Assembly: GCA_001247695.2 (NCBI GenBank)
Contig: LGRX02035501.1
Location: 1 to 64,000 of the forward strand
Length of the DNA: 64,000 bases
Source: Cymbomonas tetramitiformis
Lineage: Eukaryota; Chlorophyta; Pyramimonadophyceae; Pyramimonadales; Pyramimonadaceae
Direction of reading: 5' to 3'
Below the pieces are notes generated by a model. It was not told where the DNA came from. It saw nothing but the letters and a program-made list of their open reading frames with translations, and ran no database searches. This document shows positions 11,490-21,606 of this stretch, piece after piece (within the stretch, counting starts at the first letter, position 1; each line of letters begins with the position of its first letter). The position numbers were made by a program, and so were the translations under genes.

Positions 11490-11557
11490 TGGCATGCAAG
11501 ATGTCTAAGGTGTATTTTGAATACATCTTGGGTTGGGTTCGAATCCCAACGTGCCAA
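11490..11557 (+). tRNA. tRNA-like cloverleaf, anticodon TTG, minimal D-arm
   Basis: Acceptor stem TGGCATG / CGTGCCA (7 bp, one G:T), anticodon stem GTGTA / TACAT with loop TTTTGAA (anticodon TTG, Gln), and perfect T stem TTGGG / CCCAA with loop TTCGAAT. The D region is 13 nt with at most a 3-bp AGA/TCT stem. Total 68 nt, the same length and defect as the cloverleaf at 7592. An alternative fold is the long hairpin CAAGATGT / ACATCTTG, so the tRNA fold is not certain. Confidence 0.4.
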
Positions 11558-12534
11558 CTTGCATGTTTTAAGTTCTTTAGTTATCGTTCGTTGTATGTGA
11601 GCCAAATGTTTTTTATCGGTATATAGCACCTATTGGTTCTATTGCCAATTATATCTAGCATCATTTCATTAGCTCTCACCTTGGAGCGTTCAATCGATTT
11701 TCCGCTACGTATCCCCCATGGTGCGGGGGTATATCGGGAAAATGCTTGGGTGTGAGCATTCACACTCCGTTCCCGCTTTACGTTAAGTAACCCAAAGCCA
11801 TTAGAAAATCCCTCCGGCGTCCCTTTTACTTGGAACGTTTAAGCTTTGCGCAAAGCGCTACATATGCGGGCATCAGATTGTTGGGAGTGGCTGACTTGAT
11901 CTCAAGATTGTTGGTATCCCCGTGATACCAATAGTCTTGGGAATAGCATATGAACAATATGCGTGCTTAATATTACGCAGATAGTTCATATGCATCAAAT
12001 CAGATAAGGGCTGCCAGCCCTTTTCGCTTTTTCGCGACGAAAAACTTGATGGAAAACTCTAAACTGCGAGAGGCGGAAAGTGTGCCTCAACGGGGAAAAT
12101 AATTCCGATCGGCCGGTCCGAATCGTTGAAATCGTCATTTTCGGCGTTTCTGAGCCGTCAGCGTCATCGCGATTGCATGTCTCATCGCGAAGCTCAAGTT
12201 TGTGAGTGCATAGTGGCACGCCGGGGGGGTTTTTTTCCCAAACGAAAGTTTCCTACGGGTAGTGCGTCTCAGTAGCGATTCGCCACGATCGACGATGCGT
12301 TTATTCTGAATGTGAATTGGTGGAGGGATACAAGTGACACCGCTGCAACCTATGTTTATACTTAAAAAAGCCGACTGGATTGGTGGATACAAACATACAA
12401 TAGACGTATAGATTATGAAGATATAATATTATAATATTTATTATTTTGAATATAGAATTAAGAATAGTCGAGAGTCATAGTGTCAAGTGTGTACTCCAGT
12501 GCAGATAAACTGAAAGAGGACGGTGCCGGTGCGT
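11558..12534. other. Intergenic, no gene supported
   Basis: No frame with a recognisable domain. AT-rich stretches at 12410-12470. Nothing else stands out by eye. Confidence 0.5.
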
Positions 12535-12620
12535 GTATGGAAAGGGTGATGTGTGGGGAGGGGGGAGGGGGAAGGGGGGACATATGATAAGGGTGGAAAA
12601 GGTGGGGGAAGGGGGGAATT
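12535..12620. repeat. G-rich tract (ggggagg/gggaaggggg)
   Basis: Several runs of four to six G within 85 bases on the plus strand, able in principle to form G-quadruplexes. Confidence 0.8.
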
Positions 12621-12684
12621 ATGACTTTATGGCGCTGGTCGTTAATTAATTATAATCGTTGACAAAATAATTATAAATTTACTT

Positions 12685-12840
12685 GGGCAATGGACTCCCG
12701 AATTTTGTCTACCTCTAAAATCCGCGAGTCTCACTAGCGTGTATAAATTTGAGAGGTAGAGAAAATTCGGGGTTGGCCCAGTGTTAACGGATATGAGCGG
12801 ATTTTAGAGGTAGACAAAATTCGGGTCTGGCCCAGTGAGG
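12685..12840. mobile_element. MITE-like element with about 28-bp terminal inverted repeats
   Basis: CCCGAATTTTGTCTACCTCT and following bases near 12695-12724 is the inverse of the block ending near 12828. Flanking ttgggcaatgga and tctggcccagtg extend the symmetry imperfectly. A third partial copy (ggagatagacaaaata) follows at 12857. The class is not assigned because the ends and target duplication are unclear. Confidence 0.5.
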
Positions 12841-13224
12841 ACGGATTTTTAAGTTTTGGAGATAGACAAAATAGACTACCTTCTACATGCCAACTTTTTC
12901 GCTATCTTCACGTCATATCGCTATCACTATCACGTCATTGTCACAAATGCCAGACATAAAATACCAGCACCACTATCTTGTTCTTGGCTGGTCAATTTTG
13001 AGATCTCCGCTAGGCATGTAGGCCATCTGAAATCTGCTCGATCGATCATCGCATCATTCGTTAAACAGATCTGAGCCGTACGCTCACGCGTCGGCTCCAT
13101 CTGCCGGTCGCGCTGACGCGCCCGACTACAATGTCCACAGGACCTTGCTCCCCAACAGTCTGCTGATGATGCTGACGTGCCAACTTCCGGGAGGTCTCAC
13201 TGTCGGTAGCACCTCATTTTTGTC

Positions 13225-13352
13225 GCAAGGTTATTTTATTTGTCGCACCGTGCGACAAAACTGCAATTATACCGTGCGACATAAATGAGCGTTGCGCTCA
13301 TTTCTGTCGCACCTGCGACAAACATGAGCGCAACGCTCATTTCTGTCGTGAA
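13225..13352. repeat. Palindromic cluster around TGTCGCA and ATGAGCG..CGCTCAT
   Basis: AAATGAGCGTTGCGCTCATTT is a near-perfect palindrome. It recurs as catgagcgcaacgctcattt, separated by ctgtcgcacctgcgaca. The cluster could fold into stacked hairpins; it may be the core of a small DNA transposon relic. Confidence 0.7.
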
Positions 13353-13754
13353 AATTTACAGAAATTTTCCGAAAATGAAATTAAGCTAGGGGGAACACAA
13401 ACGAATAGTACCGTGATTATGACTTTAAAACAAAATTATTGAACGAGTAGTACCGCGAATATTACATAAAACACAGGTGTATTAAACGATCACTTGGGGA
13501 CATTCATATAGCACGAGGCATACATGGGTAGCAAGCAAGCAAGCATTTCAGATGGATAAAGATACTAAGAGAAAAACCGATTACTCTCTTAAAAAATATT
13601 AGCATAATTACTTAATACTACTAGGCTGCTAGTTTCTAATACAAGGATTCAACTACCCGAGGGCGATATGAAAATCTAAACTAGGAAACTAGAGCACAGC
13701 GCACGTTCCAAAATCTTCAGAACCAAAACGATTCCTGCAGCACACGAACAGCGA

Positions 13755-14300
13755 ATCAGTCAGGACGTTGGGGATCGAACCCAATACTGACAGCCAACTG
13801 CTGTCCGCATTTCACCCTCGGGTGGGCATCTACGTACAAAATAGACGTTTTGAAATCAGCAGCGGAACAGTGGGTGGGAAATCTGAAATTCTGAACATCA
13901 ATAATCGGCGAAACCTAAACAGAGCTGGAAGTCACACGATGCCGCCAGAGTGCTGGCGGCATAAAAAGATGCTCGGCGTAAAAAACAAAACCTGCAAAAA
14001 ACGAAACGCTGGTTAGTAAAGACGTTGGGAATCGAACCCAACCCGTCGGAGAATCCCGCCGGTCTCCAAGCACCCCTTCAGCTTAGTAGGGCCAGAGGGA
14101 AAGATGCCGCCAGGAACGTTGCTGGCGGCTGCAGAAAAGGCACAGCATGAATTATACACGATGGCCGTTGCTGGCGCCTTCAGAAAAGGCACAGCATAAA
14201 CCTGCAAAAAAACAGAGCGCTGCTCAGGAAGGAAGAATTCCTGTTGGAAATTGAACCCAAACCGTCAGGCGGGATGCAAAGACGCCCGACGGCCTCCAAT
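13755..14300 (-). repeat. Three tRNA-like T-arm modules (SINE-like)
   Basis: Minus-strand GGGTTCGATCCCCAACG (about 13790-13765), GGGTTCGATTCCCAACG (about 14042-14022) and a more diverged GGGTTCAATTTCCAACAG (about 14255-14235) are B-box/T-arm words, with cctgcaaaaaa and gatgccgcca .. ctggcggc motifs between them. No acceptor stem closes, so these look like tRNA-derived repeats, not tRNA genes. Confidence 0.45.
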
Positions 14301-14614
14301 CATCCATATATCGCAGGATGGGCTGCTGGTGGGATGCGGCTCATGTGAGAACATCGCAGGAACGCCCCCCCGCCGGGTTCCACGCATGCACACGAAAATA
14401 TGGTCGATATGAAATATCGCTAAAGGAAAGTAGCGCGCAAAAATCATTAATCAAACAAAAACACAAGCCGCGCGCTGAAACAGCGAGCAGGTAGGCGCAA
14501 GATAAGAGCTTGGAGAAAAATGAAAACGTTGCCGACCAGGATCATACCATATCCACTTTTGTCCGGGCCGCGCCGCCGATAGGAGTGGTGAGATGATCTT
14601 GAATGACGAGATGC

Positions 14615-15125
14615 GTAAATAATTGTAAATTCCGCATATCTTCGGGGTTAAATATGGAATTGTTACCCGTGTCTCTCGTTGTCGGTTACTAACGATCGGC
14701 CGAAACAATCCGGGGTAGGACTGCTGATGATGATGTTGAGATCGGTAAACCTGTTAGAGCAGTTTTGCGACAAATTCATAATTGTAAATTCCGCATATCT
14801 TCGGGGTAAAATATGGAATTGTTACCCGTGTCTCTCGTTGTCGGTTACGAACGATCGGTCGAAAGAATCCGGGGTAGGACTGCTGAGATGCTATCGTATC
14901 ATGATTGGCCGGTAAAGCGCGAGCGCTCGACACAATCATGGTAGGACTGCTGACATGGATGAAAAACAGCATATATATCTTCGTGGTATAATTTTGAATT
15001 GTTAAACGTTTCTCTCGTTGTCGGTCGAAACAATCCGGGGTAGGACTGCTGAGATGCTATCGTATCATGATTGGCCGGTAAAGCGCGAGCGCTCGACACA
15101 ATCCGGGGTAGGACTGCTGACATGG
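14615..15125. repeat. Tandem repeat, about 160-bp period, three to four copies
   Basis: aattgtaaattccgcatatc, then cttcgggg, then a ctctcgttgtcggtta block occurs at 14618 and 14779 and more diverged near 14965. The block aatccggggtaggactgctg, then gatgctatcgtatcatgatt occurs at 14867 and 15031. Units end in a ggccggtaaagcgcgagcgc word. Confidence 0.8.
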
Positions 15126-15339
15126 GCAGAAATTTTTTGGAAAATTTCCAACGGCATAATTTTTGAGGGACAGCTCCTGCGGTGTGGCCTGTTGATGTCA
15201 CTTTTTTCCAGGAAACCTGTTTCGCTCCTTTAAGGGAAACGAAATGAAAAACAGCATATTTCTGAAAAAGCTGCGAAGCGTCGTTAATATAAACGAATCT
15301 TTTTGCGACACGACAAATAAAAAGACCTCGCGACACAAA

Positions 15340-15650
15340 TGAGATGCTTCCCTCACTGTCTGGAAAGTATTTGCGAGATTCCTCGGTCCCATCCCAAGCC
15401 TCATCCAAGTGTTTGTTTCTGCTGAACACCGCTTTGCCACTGTGTGTGGAAATAAGCTTCACGACAGCGTTGCGGTTCTCACGGAACCGGACGGTGTGTT
15501 GCACCACAGGGTTGCCATTTGCCGCATGCGCCACCGAGTTGTCAAGGGCGTCCCACGAACTGCGTGTGCACAAACCATACGCAGGTTAGTAACCGCAGAA
15601 GTAACCCGTCGGTAAACCGCGTTCAGACATTCCGACTTACCCCCGGCTAC
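15340..15650 (-). CDS. Possible exon of unknown protein
   Basis: A minus-strand frame reads NSVAHAANGNPVVQH, VRFRENRNAVVKLIS and NKHLDEAWDGTEESRKYF, protein-like in composition and between plausible pyrimidine tracts. It may belong with the zinc-finger-like exon upstream (15840-16086). No domain recognised. Confidence 0.3.
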
Positions 15651-15831
15651 GCTGCGCCCCGTTCCGGAACTAACAGCGTCCGACCAAGGCGGGTTTCCAT
15701 GACACATGACTGGGTCCACAGCTGTAGCGTCCCGGTTGTCACCCGGCTGTCGGTCCCGTCAAGTAGGGTGTGCTGGTATCCCTTTATATCATCATAATGT
15801 CTGAACTTGGAACCCGACGGGGGTTTTTTTT

Positions 15832-16086
15832 TTATTTGATAAAACAGGAAACATACTGAAAAGGAGGGAGGGTTAACCTTCCAGTGTCAACATCCTGCTG
15901 GAGTTTGACTTTCGCAGGGCATGGTTCCCCGTTTTCACCCCGGTGGGAATCACAGCTGTAAATACGGGATCGTTTTCCAGGGGCGATGCGCAGCCATCGA
16001 TACGGATCACGCTTCAGATATTTTAAGCCGTCGGAGCACGAGGAAAAGGTAAGAGGCTTCGCGCTGAACGCAGAGCTAACTACCAA
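15832..16086 (-). CDS. Possible exon with FLYWCH/MULE-type zinc-binding pattern
   Basis: The frame contains LKYLKRDPYRWLRIAPG, IYSCDSHRGENGEPCPAKV and QYVSC. The order W .. Y-x-C .. CPAKV resembles FLYWCH or MULE-transposase N-terminal zinc fingers. Start and splice sites are uncertain; the transposase core is not seen nearby. Confidence 0.35.
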   Translation of the reverse strand: MVVSSAFSAKPLTFSSCSDGLKYLKRDPYRWLRIAPGKRSRIYSCDSHRGENGEPCPAKVKLQQDVDTGRLTLPPFQYVSCFIK

Positions 16087-17515
16087 GGTGGGCAGAAACT
16101 GTATTCAAATAATCGTAAACTGACTGAGAGAGCTTGTTCAGCTCTTTTAGTAGTAACAAGTCGATTCGAACCTCCTCGGACTTCCTCGGAACTAATCGAC
16201 TCACTGCACAGTACTTCTCATTCGATTCGTAAATCTCACATCTGCATAATTATAAACCTGCTGATGTGGCATGAACTGGGGCTCTCCTATTCCCCCCCAG
16301 ACCTGTGTGACTATTCAGATCCTGAATGGTTTCCCACCATTTCCCTTCAAGTCATATCTGCTGTAGGTGCAGATTTATTCCATTGTCACATTCGGGCTGA
16401 GTGATGACTGTCATTCTGATTGTCTGTCAGTCACATCAGTTACTGTCACCACTTCTGTCACTCGCCATCCTAACACGTTTGTCACACGCATGACTCGCGA
16501 TTTACCCTAGTACAGCCTGCGGGTGGAAACGTGGTGGGCCCATAACCTGGCAACGGGATAATGGTTGTACTCGTTGTAGGAGGACCACATTTGAATGTGG
16601 TCTTCCCACAAGGACCTGTTTTAAAATAATTTAATCGAGCGCATGTCGGTATCGTATTTTAGACGTCCGTCCGATGAAAGGTAGTCTACATAGGTCCTAT
16701 ACTTATTTATATGATGCCCGGTTTGGCAAAGATCCACTTAATGTGTCCACAACGATTGCATTTGCAGATGCAATCCCCGGATTTTCACGCTCGAACTGTT
16801 TTATTATCGGTGATTTGTGGATATCGTTTGCAAACGAAAACGCGTTGTGTATGAAAGTACGTTTACATCAATCCGAAATATCGATCAGTATCGAACATCG
16901 GAGTCATCAAATCGATAGCTCATTTTACAATACGATCGACCCTTGCTCGATAAAGTTCGAGGGACGGATGCTTGGCTTTGAACATTCGTACTCTTCGGAT
17001 GTTTTATTGTAATGGTAGAGCTAGAATGCAACTCTCGCTCGCACACGTGGCGGCACAAGCATCTCTGGACAACATAGGCTGGAGCGCCGGGCTAACTTCC
17101 CGATTTATGAGCAACGATTGTCAAAAAACTGATCTGCGTGCTCATTGTAGGTCATGGACGAGGGACAAGTAACAAATGTTTCGCTAAGTCGAGGCATTTG
17201 CTCACATTCAGGGAAGTGACACCACACTATCAACAAACTTCAGGAAAGTGTGCAACATGCAACAATTGCAAACCCACCCACCTAAGCTAACATTGTTTGC
17301 TCCAATTGCCGACTCAAGGAGCTCACGCACCTCTGAAAGAGATTTTTATCATGGGGTATTAACATACGAACTACCGAGCTGAACCTGAACAACGCATGAT
17401 TGCTGCAAATGCTCACTGGGAGTCAAATTCAGCTCTCATGCACTATACCGCCTGTCAGAGAGTCAAAACTGTTGCAATCATCCAGCAACTGCCACGTCCA
17501 CGTTGAACAGTGACC
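16087..17515. other. Intergenic; one weak hypothetical ORF at 16674-17012 (+)
   Basis: The ORF starts at an ATG, has 112 codons and no recognised domain; codon use is unremarkable. I treat it as unsupported. The rest shows no structure that I could identify. Confidence 0.4.
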
Positions 17516-19838
17516 TTATCTTGACAAAGGAGGATCAGCTTGAATGATGTGCACGAGTCCATCTCCCCCAGAATGTCCATGTGTGGGTCCCGTGCCTCCA
17601 CTTCCACCTGATGCACCGACTTGTCCAGAGTTTAATAATGTGCCAGCATGAACAACAATAATATTGCCTCCACCAGAGCCTCCTCCTCCCGCCCCCCCTC
17701 CAGCACCTCCATCACCGGGTCCCCCATCCCTTCCATGAGAAGCGATTGAACCTTGGCCACCAATAGTGAGGTTCCCTCCAACAATCAGTAAAAGCAAACC
17801 ACCAGTACCACTTGATCCATATTTGTGACCCCCACCGCTACGACCAGGTCCACCTCCAGGGTTTCCAGCACCGCCTGCACCGGAGTATCCACCACCATTT
17901 CCCCCACGCCCTCCGTATGCGCCCCCATTCCCGGCATACCAACCATTATATGTATTGGCCCCACCACCTCCAGCACCTCCTGTAAAACAAGTCCCGGCTG
18001 CACCTGAACCACCATATTCAGGATACCCCTCAGCTCTACGGGGAGTCAATCCACCGTCGCCTCCTCGTCCTCCTCCGTCAATGGGTATCGTGACAACAAC
18101 AGCTGAACTGCCATTTACAATGCGAGGCATCCTGAGCATTGCCTCTTCGGCCTCAGTCCCTGTTCCTTTCCAGACAGCCGTGAACAGTTCTTCAGTGGCC
18201 GTAGCCCCGGTCTGAAGCACACCAAACTTCAAGCCTGTGTCATACACCCCAACATCTTGTGGGTTTCCAACCGCTCCACGGTCTGTCATGCTGAGTTCAC
18301 CATCAACTGTGCAATCTCCTTTCACAAAAATAAGAAGGCCCCTACAACGGTGAGTTGTTGTCAGTTTACCACCATATTCGAGGAAAAGGCTTTCATATTG
18401 ACGTACGACCATTGGCCCATCTGTGCTAGAAGTGAGAAAGTGAGTCCCTCCATCGAAGCGGGCATGCCCGTCCTCCCCTGTTCCAAAGAAGTTACCATAT
18501 TCAACCGCTTCAGGACCCTGTGGTGGTGGTGGAGGTGGGGGTGGTGGAGGGGTGGGGAGGTGGAGGTGGAGGTGGAGGTGGTAAAGGAGGAGGAGGCGGT
18601 GGGGTATGCTTCAGTAATATGTCATCTATAGCGACATCTGACCTATATCCGGCACCCGTCACGCCTCGAAAGCGAAAGCTGAATGGTGCACCCACCACAT
18701 TCAATGCCACTTCCACATAATTCCACTGGTCGCCCTGACTGCCGACGATGCTCCACTCTTCAATCCAACCGTTACCTACATTAACTTCCAAATAAAGACT
18801 CCCCGACTGGATTCCGTACATGTGATAATAGAAGATTATCATCGGGCTCACATCAGATTCCGGGATGATTGGCGGACTTTGCAAGATCCCTGTTTTATTG
18901 GGATACGCGAGCGATGCATCGATGTACGCATAATACGTTGAAGTCACGTCCCGAGACCCGGAGGGCCCAGTTTCCGCAGTACCGGTAGCTCCGGAGTGCA
19001 CAACCCACTCTGCCGATGGTCCGGAGTCAAAGAGGCCCCCAAGTCCTGACTCAAAAGTTTCCTCATACGGTTGCATTCTGCTCAGTATAACCGTGTTATT
19101 GTTAGTTGGTGACTTGGTCACAGGTGGAGTCGGGGCGCTTGTAGTTGGAGACGTTGTAGGGGTTGGTGTAGTCGGGGTCTGAGATGGGGAATATGTGGAC
19201 GGAGTTTTTGTGCTTGGAGCATCCGTTGGAGACACTGTACTGGGAGAGTGCGTTATGGTTGGAGATTCCGTGCGGGTTGGCGATGAGGTGGTAGGGGTAC
19301 TCGTTGTGGGTGTTAACGTTGTCGGGGAAAGTGAGGTGGGAGCGGTGGAAGTTGGGGAATGTGTTGTTGGGGACTCCGTGGGTGTGGATGTCTGCCTGCA
19401 ACTAGGGCCAGAGTATCCGACATCGCAGACACACATCCATTGCCCGCCGGAGTACAGTAACCTTTCTCCGCCAGGCGGCGCGCACTCCAGCGGTGGATGC
19501 AGCCCCTGCATCCTTTCTTCACACTGTGCTTCAAGAGCCTGGATTCTATTAAGTAACACCTGGATTGCTGCTTGATGTTCACCTTGCATAACAACCTTTT
19601 CGTCAGCCACAAATAGTCCATCCGTGTGCGTCACCCTGAGAGTCTCTGTCAACCCTCTCTCTGGCAAATTTGTCAGTACTTGAAACCCGTTCTTCGCGGC
19701 GATGACGTTCGAATAGGGGGAGTGTGCATATGGATCTGCAGTATGAAAGTTTTGTGAAGGATATTCCTGCTGTTTCGCCACAGCCACCGCGACACAGCCA
19801 AAAACAACCTGTAGTTGTGTGAAGAAAAAGTGCTGCAT
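17516..19838 (-). CDS. Secreted EGF-like/MAM/glycine-rich protein, frameshifted in its polyproline tract
   Basis: The ATG at 19838 opens a hydrophobic signal-like segment (MQHFFFTQLQVVFGCVAVAVA). Then come a short coiled coil (IQVLLNRIQALEAQCEERM), an EGF-like module (WMCVCDVGYSGPSC), a Thr/Ser/Pro mucin-like stalk of SPT repeats (about 19395-19110), and a MAM domain (about 19060-18625; from YEETFESGLGG to DVAIDDILL). A polyproline tract follows at about 18600-18530. In it the first frame runs out of phase and stops at 18510, while another frame continues through GPEAVEYGNFFGTGEDG into a glycine-rich C-terminal domain (GGNLTIGGQGSIASHG, GGGSGGGNIIVVHAG) ending at 17516. One base change in length in the CCTCCCCACCCC run would restore continuity, so this is either a recent pseudogene, an assembly error or a tiny unrecognised intron. 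Likely cell-surface or matrix role by domain content. Confidence 0.6.
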
Positions 19839-20667
19839 ATCAGACTGCAACCCTGCGAAGCAAACCCAAACTCGCAACTACATTACCACAACATGTTATT
19901 TAAATATTTCACAAAATCGCACTTCGCACACTTCGCTTCTAGAAACTCTCTTCACATAACTGTTGAACACTTCCCACACAAAAGCCTCTTGAGCGAAGCT
20001 ACATATTGATTCGGAACTTCAAGGTTTGTCAAAGTCTAGCAAGCGAGTTTGCGATAAAGCTATAAGGCAATATGAGAAGACTACGCGTCTTGACGAAAAT
20101 GCTGTTGTTCACAGCAAAAAAATAAAATAAATGGCAATGAAGCGGTTTGAACCCTCGCTAACAGACCTTCAGTGTGCGATCCCGAGGAGTCTTGTAACAA
20201 GGTAACTTCAACCGACACAAGCGAAGTATTGCTGCTATTTTATTCTAACCTCCTGTCGCACAAGCGAAGGTGACACACAAAAGAGAGAGCTATTAACAAT
20301 TGGTAGTTTGGGACACATAAGAGAGTTGTGCACGAAAAATTGTTTTTGTAAAAAACTTAATGCACGGTAATGCACGGTAATGCACGGTTTTGTAAATGCA
20401 GCGACCATGCAATTTCGCGTAGCGTTTATGATCATAAACGCTGCTCTCATGCGATGCATGCGCTCCCAGCCGACGCACCGAAGGTGCCAACATCATACCT
20501 CTGACCTTTATCCTGCCCTAGCCCCCCTTCGAAATCGGCGGATCCATGGGGCTCCAAGCCACCCCAGCGGTCGAGTGACCCTTCAGGGCATGTGTTACAT
20601 TGTTTTCGATGCACATGGCACCACGAGACCGAGTTTGGATTCATTGGCCATATCTCTATGACGGTCC
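19839..20667. repeat. Intergenic with triplicated TAATGCACGG and a 22-bp palindrome
   Basis: TAATGCACGG-type units repeat three times at 20359-20389. AGCGTTTATGATCATAAACG plus CT at 20421-20442 is a perfect palindrome. No gene is supported. Confidence 0.7.
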
Positions 20668-20760
20668 GGTTTTTTTCAGCCTTGCGACCCACGTACGCGT
20701 AAGACCCGAACCCTGAGAGCCGGCCTGCATTTCGAACCTCCCCACCCTGCCCCCCCGCCA
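20668..20760. repeat. 93-bp dispersed repeat X, intact copy
   Basis: Starts GGTTTTTTTCAGCCTTGCG and ends CCCCCCCGCCA. A second copy exists as two halves, 23647-23670 and 39191-39276, interrupted by the 15.5-kb retroelement. This intact copy therefore shows what the insertion site looked like before insertion. On the minus strand X begins TGGCGGGGGGG, contains GGTTCGAAAT and ends in an A-run, so a SINE-like or short-LTR origin is possible. Confidence 0.75.
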
Positions 20761-21071
20761 ACCACCCCAAAAGTATTATTTCGCCACTCTTCTAGTGTGT
20801 TGGGACACCTCGCGCGCCGCACGAATCGAAGCGGTTCGCTCGCTACGCCCTGCTCCGTCAGCGCAACCATGCTCGGGCCACACCCCCTCCAATGCCCCCA
20901 CCTACCACAGTCTACATCAACAACCTTTTGCACTAGAATTAGGGGTGTGCCGAGCCTTCATGTGGCAAAGCGCGGTGCTGGACTTTAGGTTCAGGGTTAT
21001 TATTATGGGCTCTGATAGCCCCTAGCCTGACCCGTCTCTGATCGGAACCGTGACTCCGCTAGTAGCTAGGA

Positions 21072-21098
21072 TGACAGTACAGTAGTACTGTACTGTCA
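21072..21098. repeat. Perfect hairpin, 13-bp arms, 1-nt centre
   Basis: TGACAGTACAGTA / TACTGTACTGTCA around a central G, about 510 bp upstream of the gag-like ORF. It could be a regulatory hairpin or a recombination site of that element. Confidence 0.85.
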
Positions 21099-21606
21099 GT
21101 CATTACTTCGTATTATCCGGGTTTCCGAGATGCATGATAAAAGCACTCGGCCGGACTGTTATGGGAGCTTAGCCAGTTTGTTTTACCGAGCGGAACACCT
21201 GTTCTCGCAGGTTATGCGCGTCACCACTTCCCTAGTAATTCTGATGGCACAGCGCCAAGCTGTTGCCATGATTGGCTAAGTTTTGACACAGAGATGGGGT
21301 GGGCGCCCCCTTAGACAGTGGTTTTCTCTCCGCAGTATGGCCTCCTTTTGAAGTGGAGATCAGTTTTTTGGCATTTATTCGGCAGAGTATCGTCGCTGGG
21401 TATGGTTATGTTTTACGTTCCGTTTGATCAGCGGGCAGGACACTCCGCGTTTTGTGGCGGTCGCTCCCACGATTAGCCACTCGCGGCTCATGACCTGCTT
21501 GATTATGTTGTTGCTTGCTGAGACTCCTGCAGGAATTGGCCGCTGCGGAATTGTCCGCTACTGTCGCACCGCTAGCCCGCGTTCCCGTCTCACCGTCATT
21601 TTGAGA

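Noticed and set aside
13765..14260. Functional tRNA genes on the minus strand
   Set aside because: T-arm words are good but no 7-bp acceptor or proper anticodon arm closes at the right distance.
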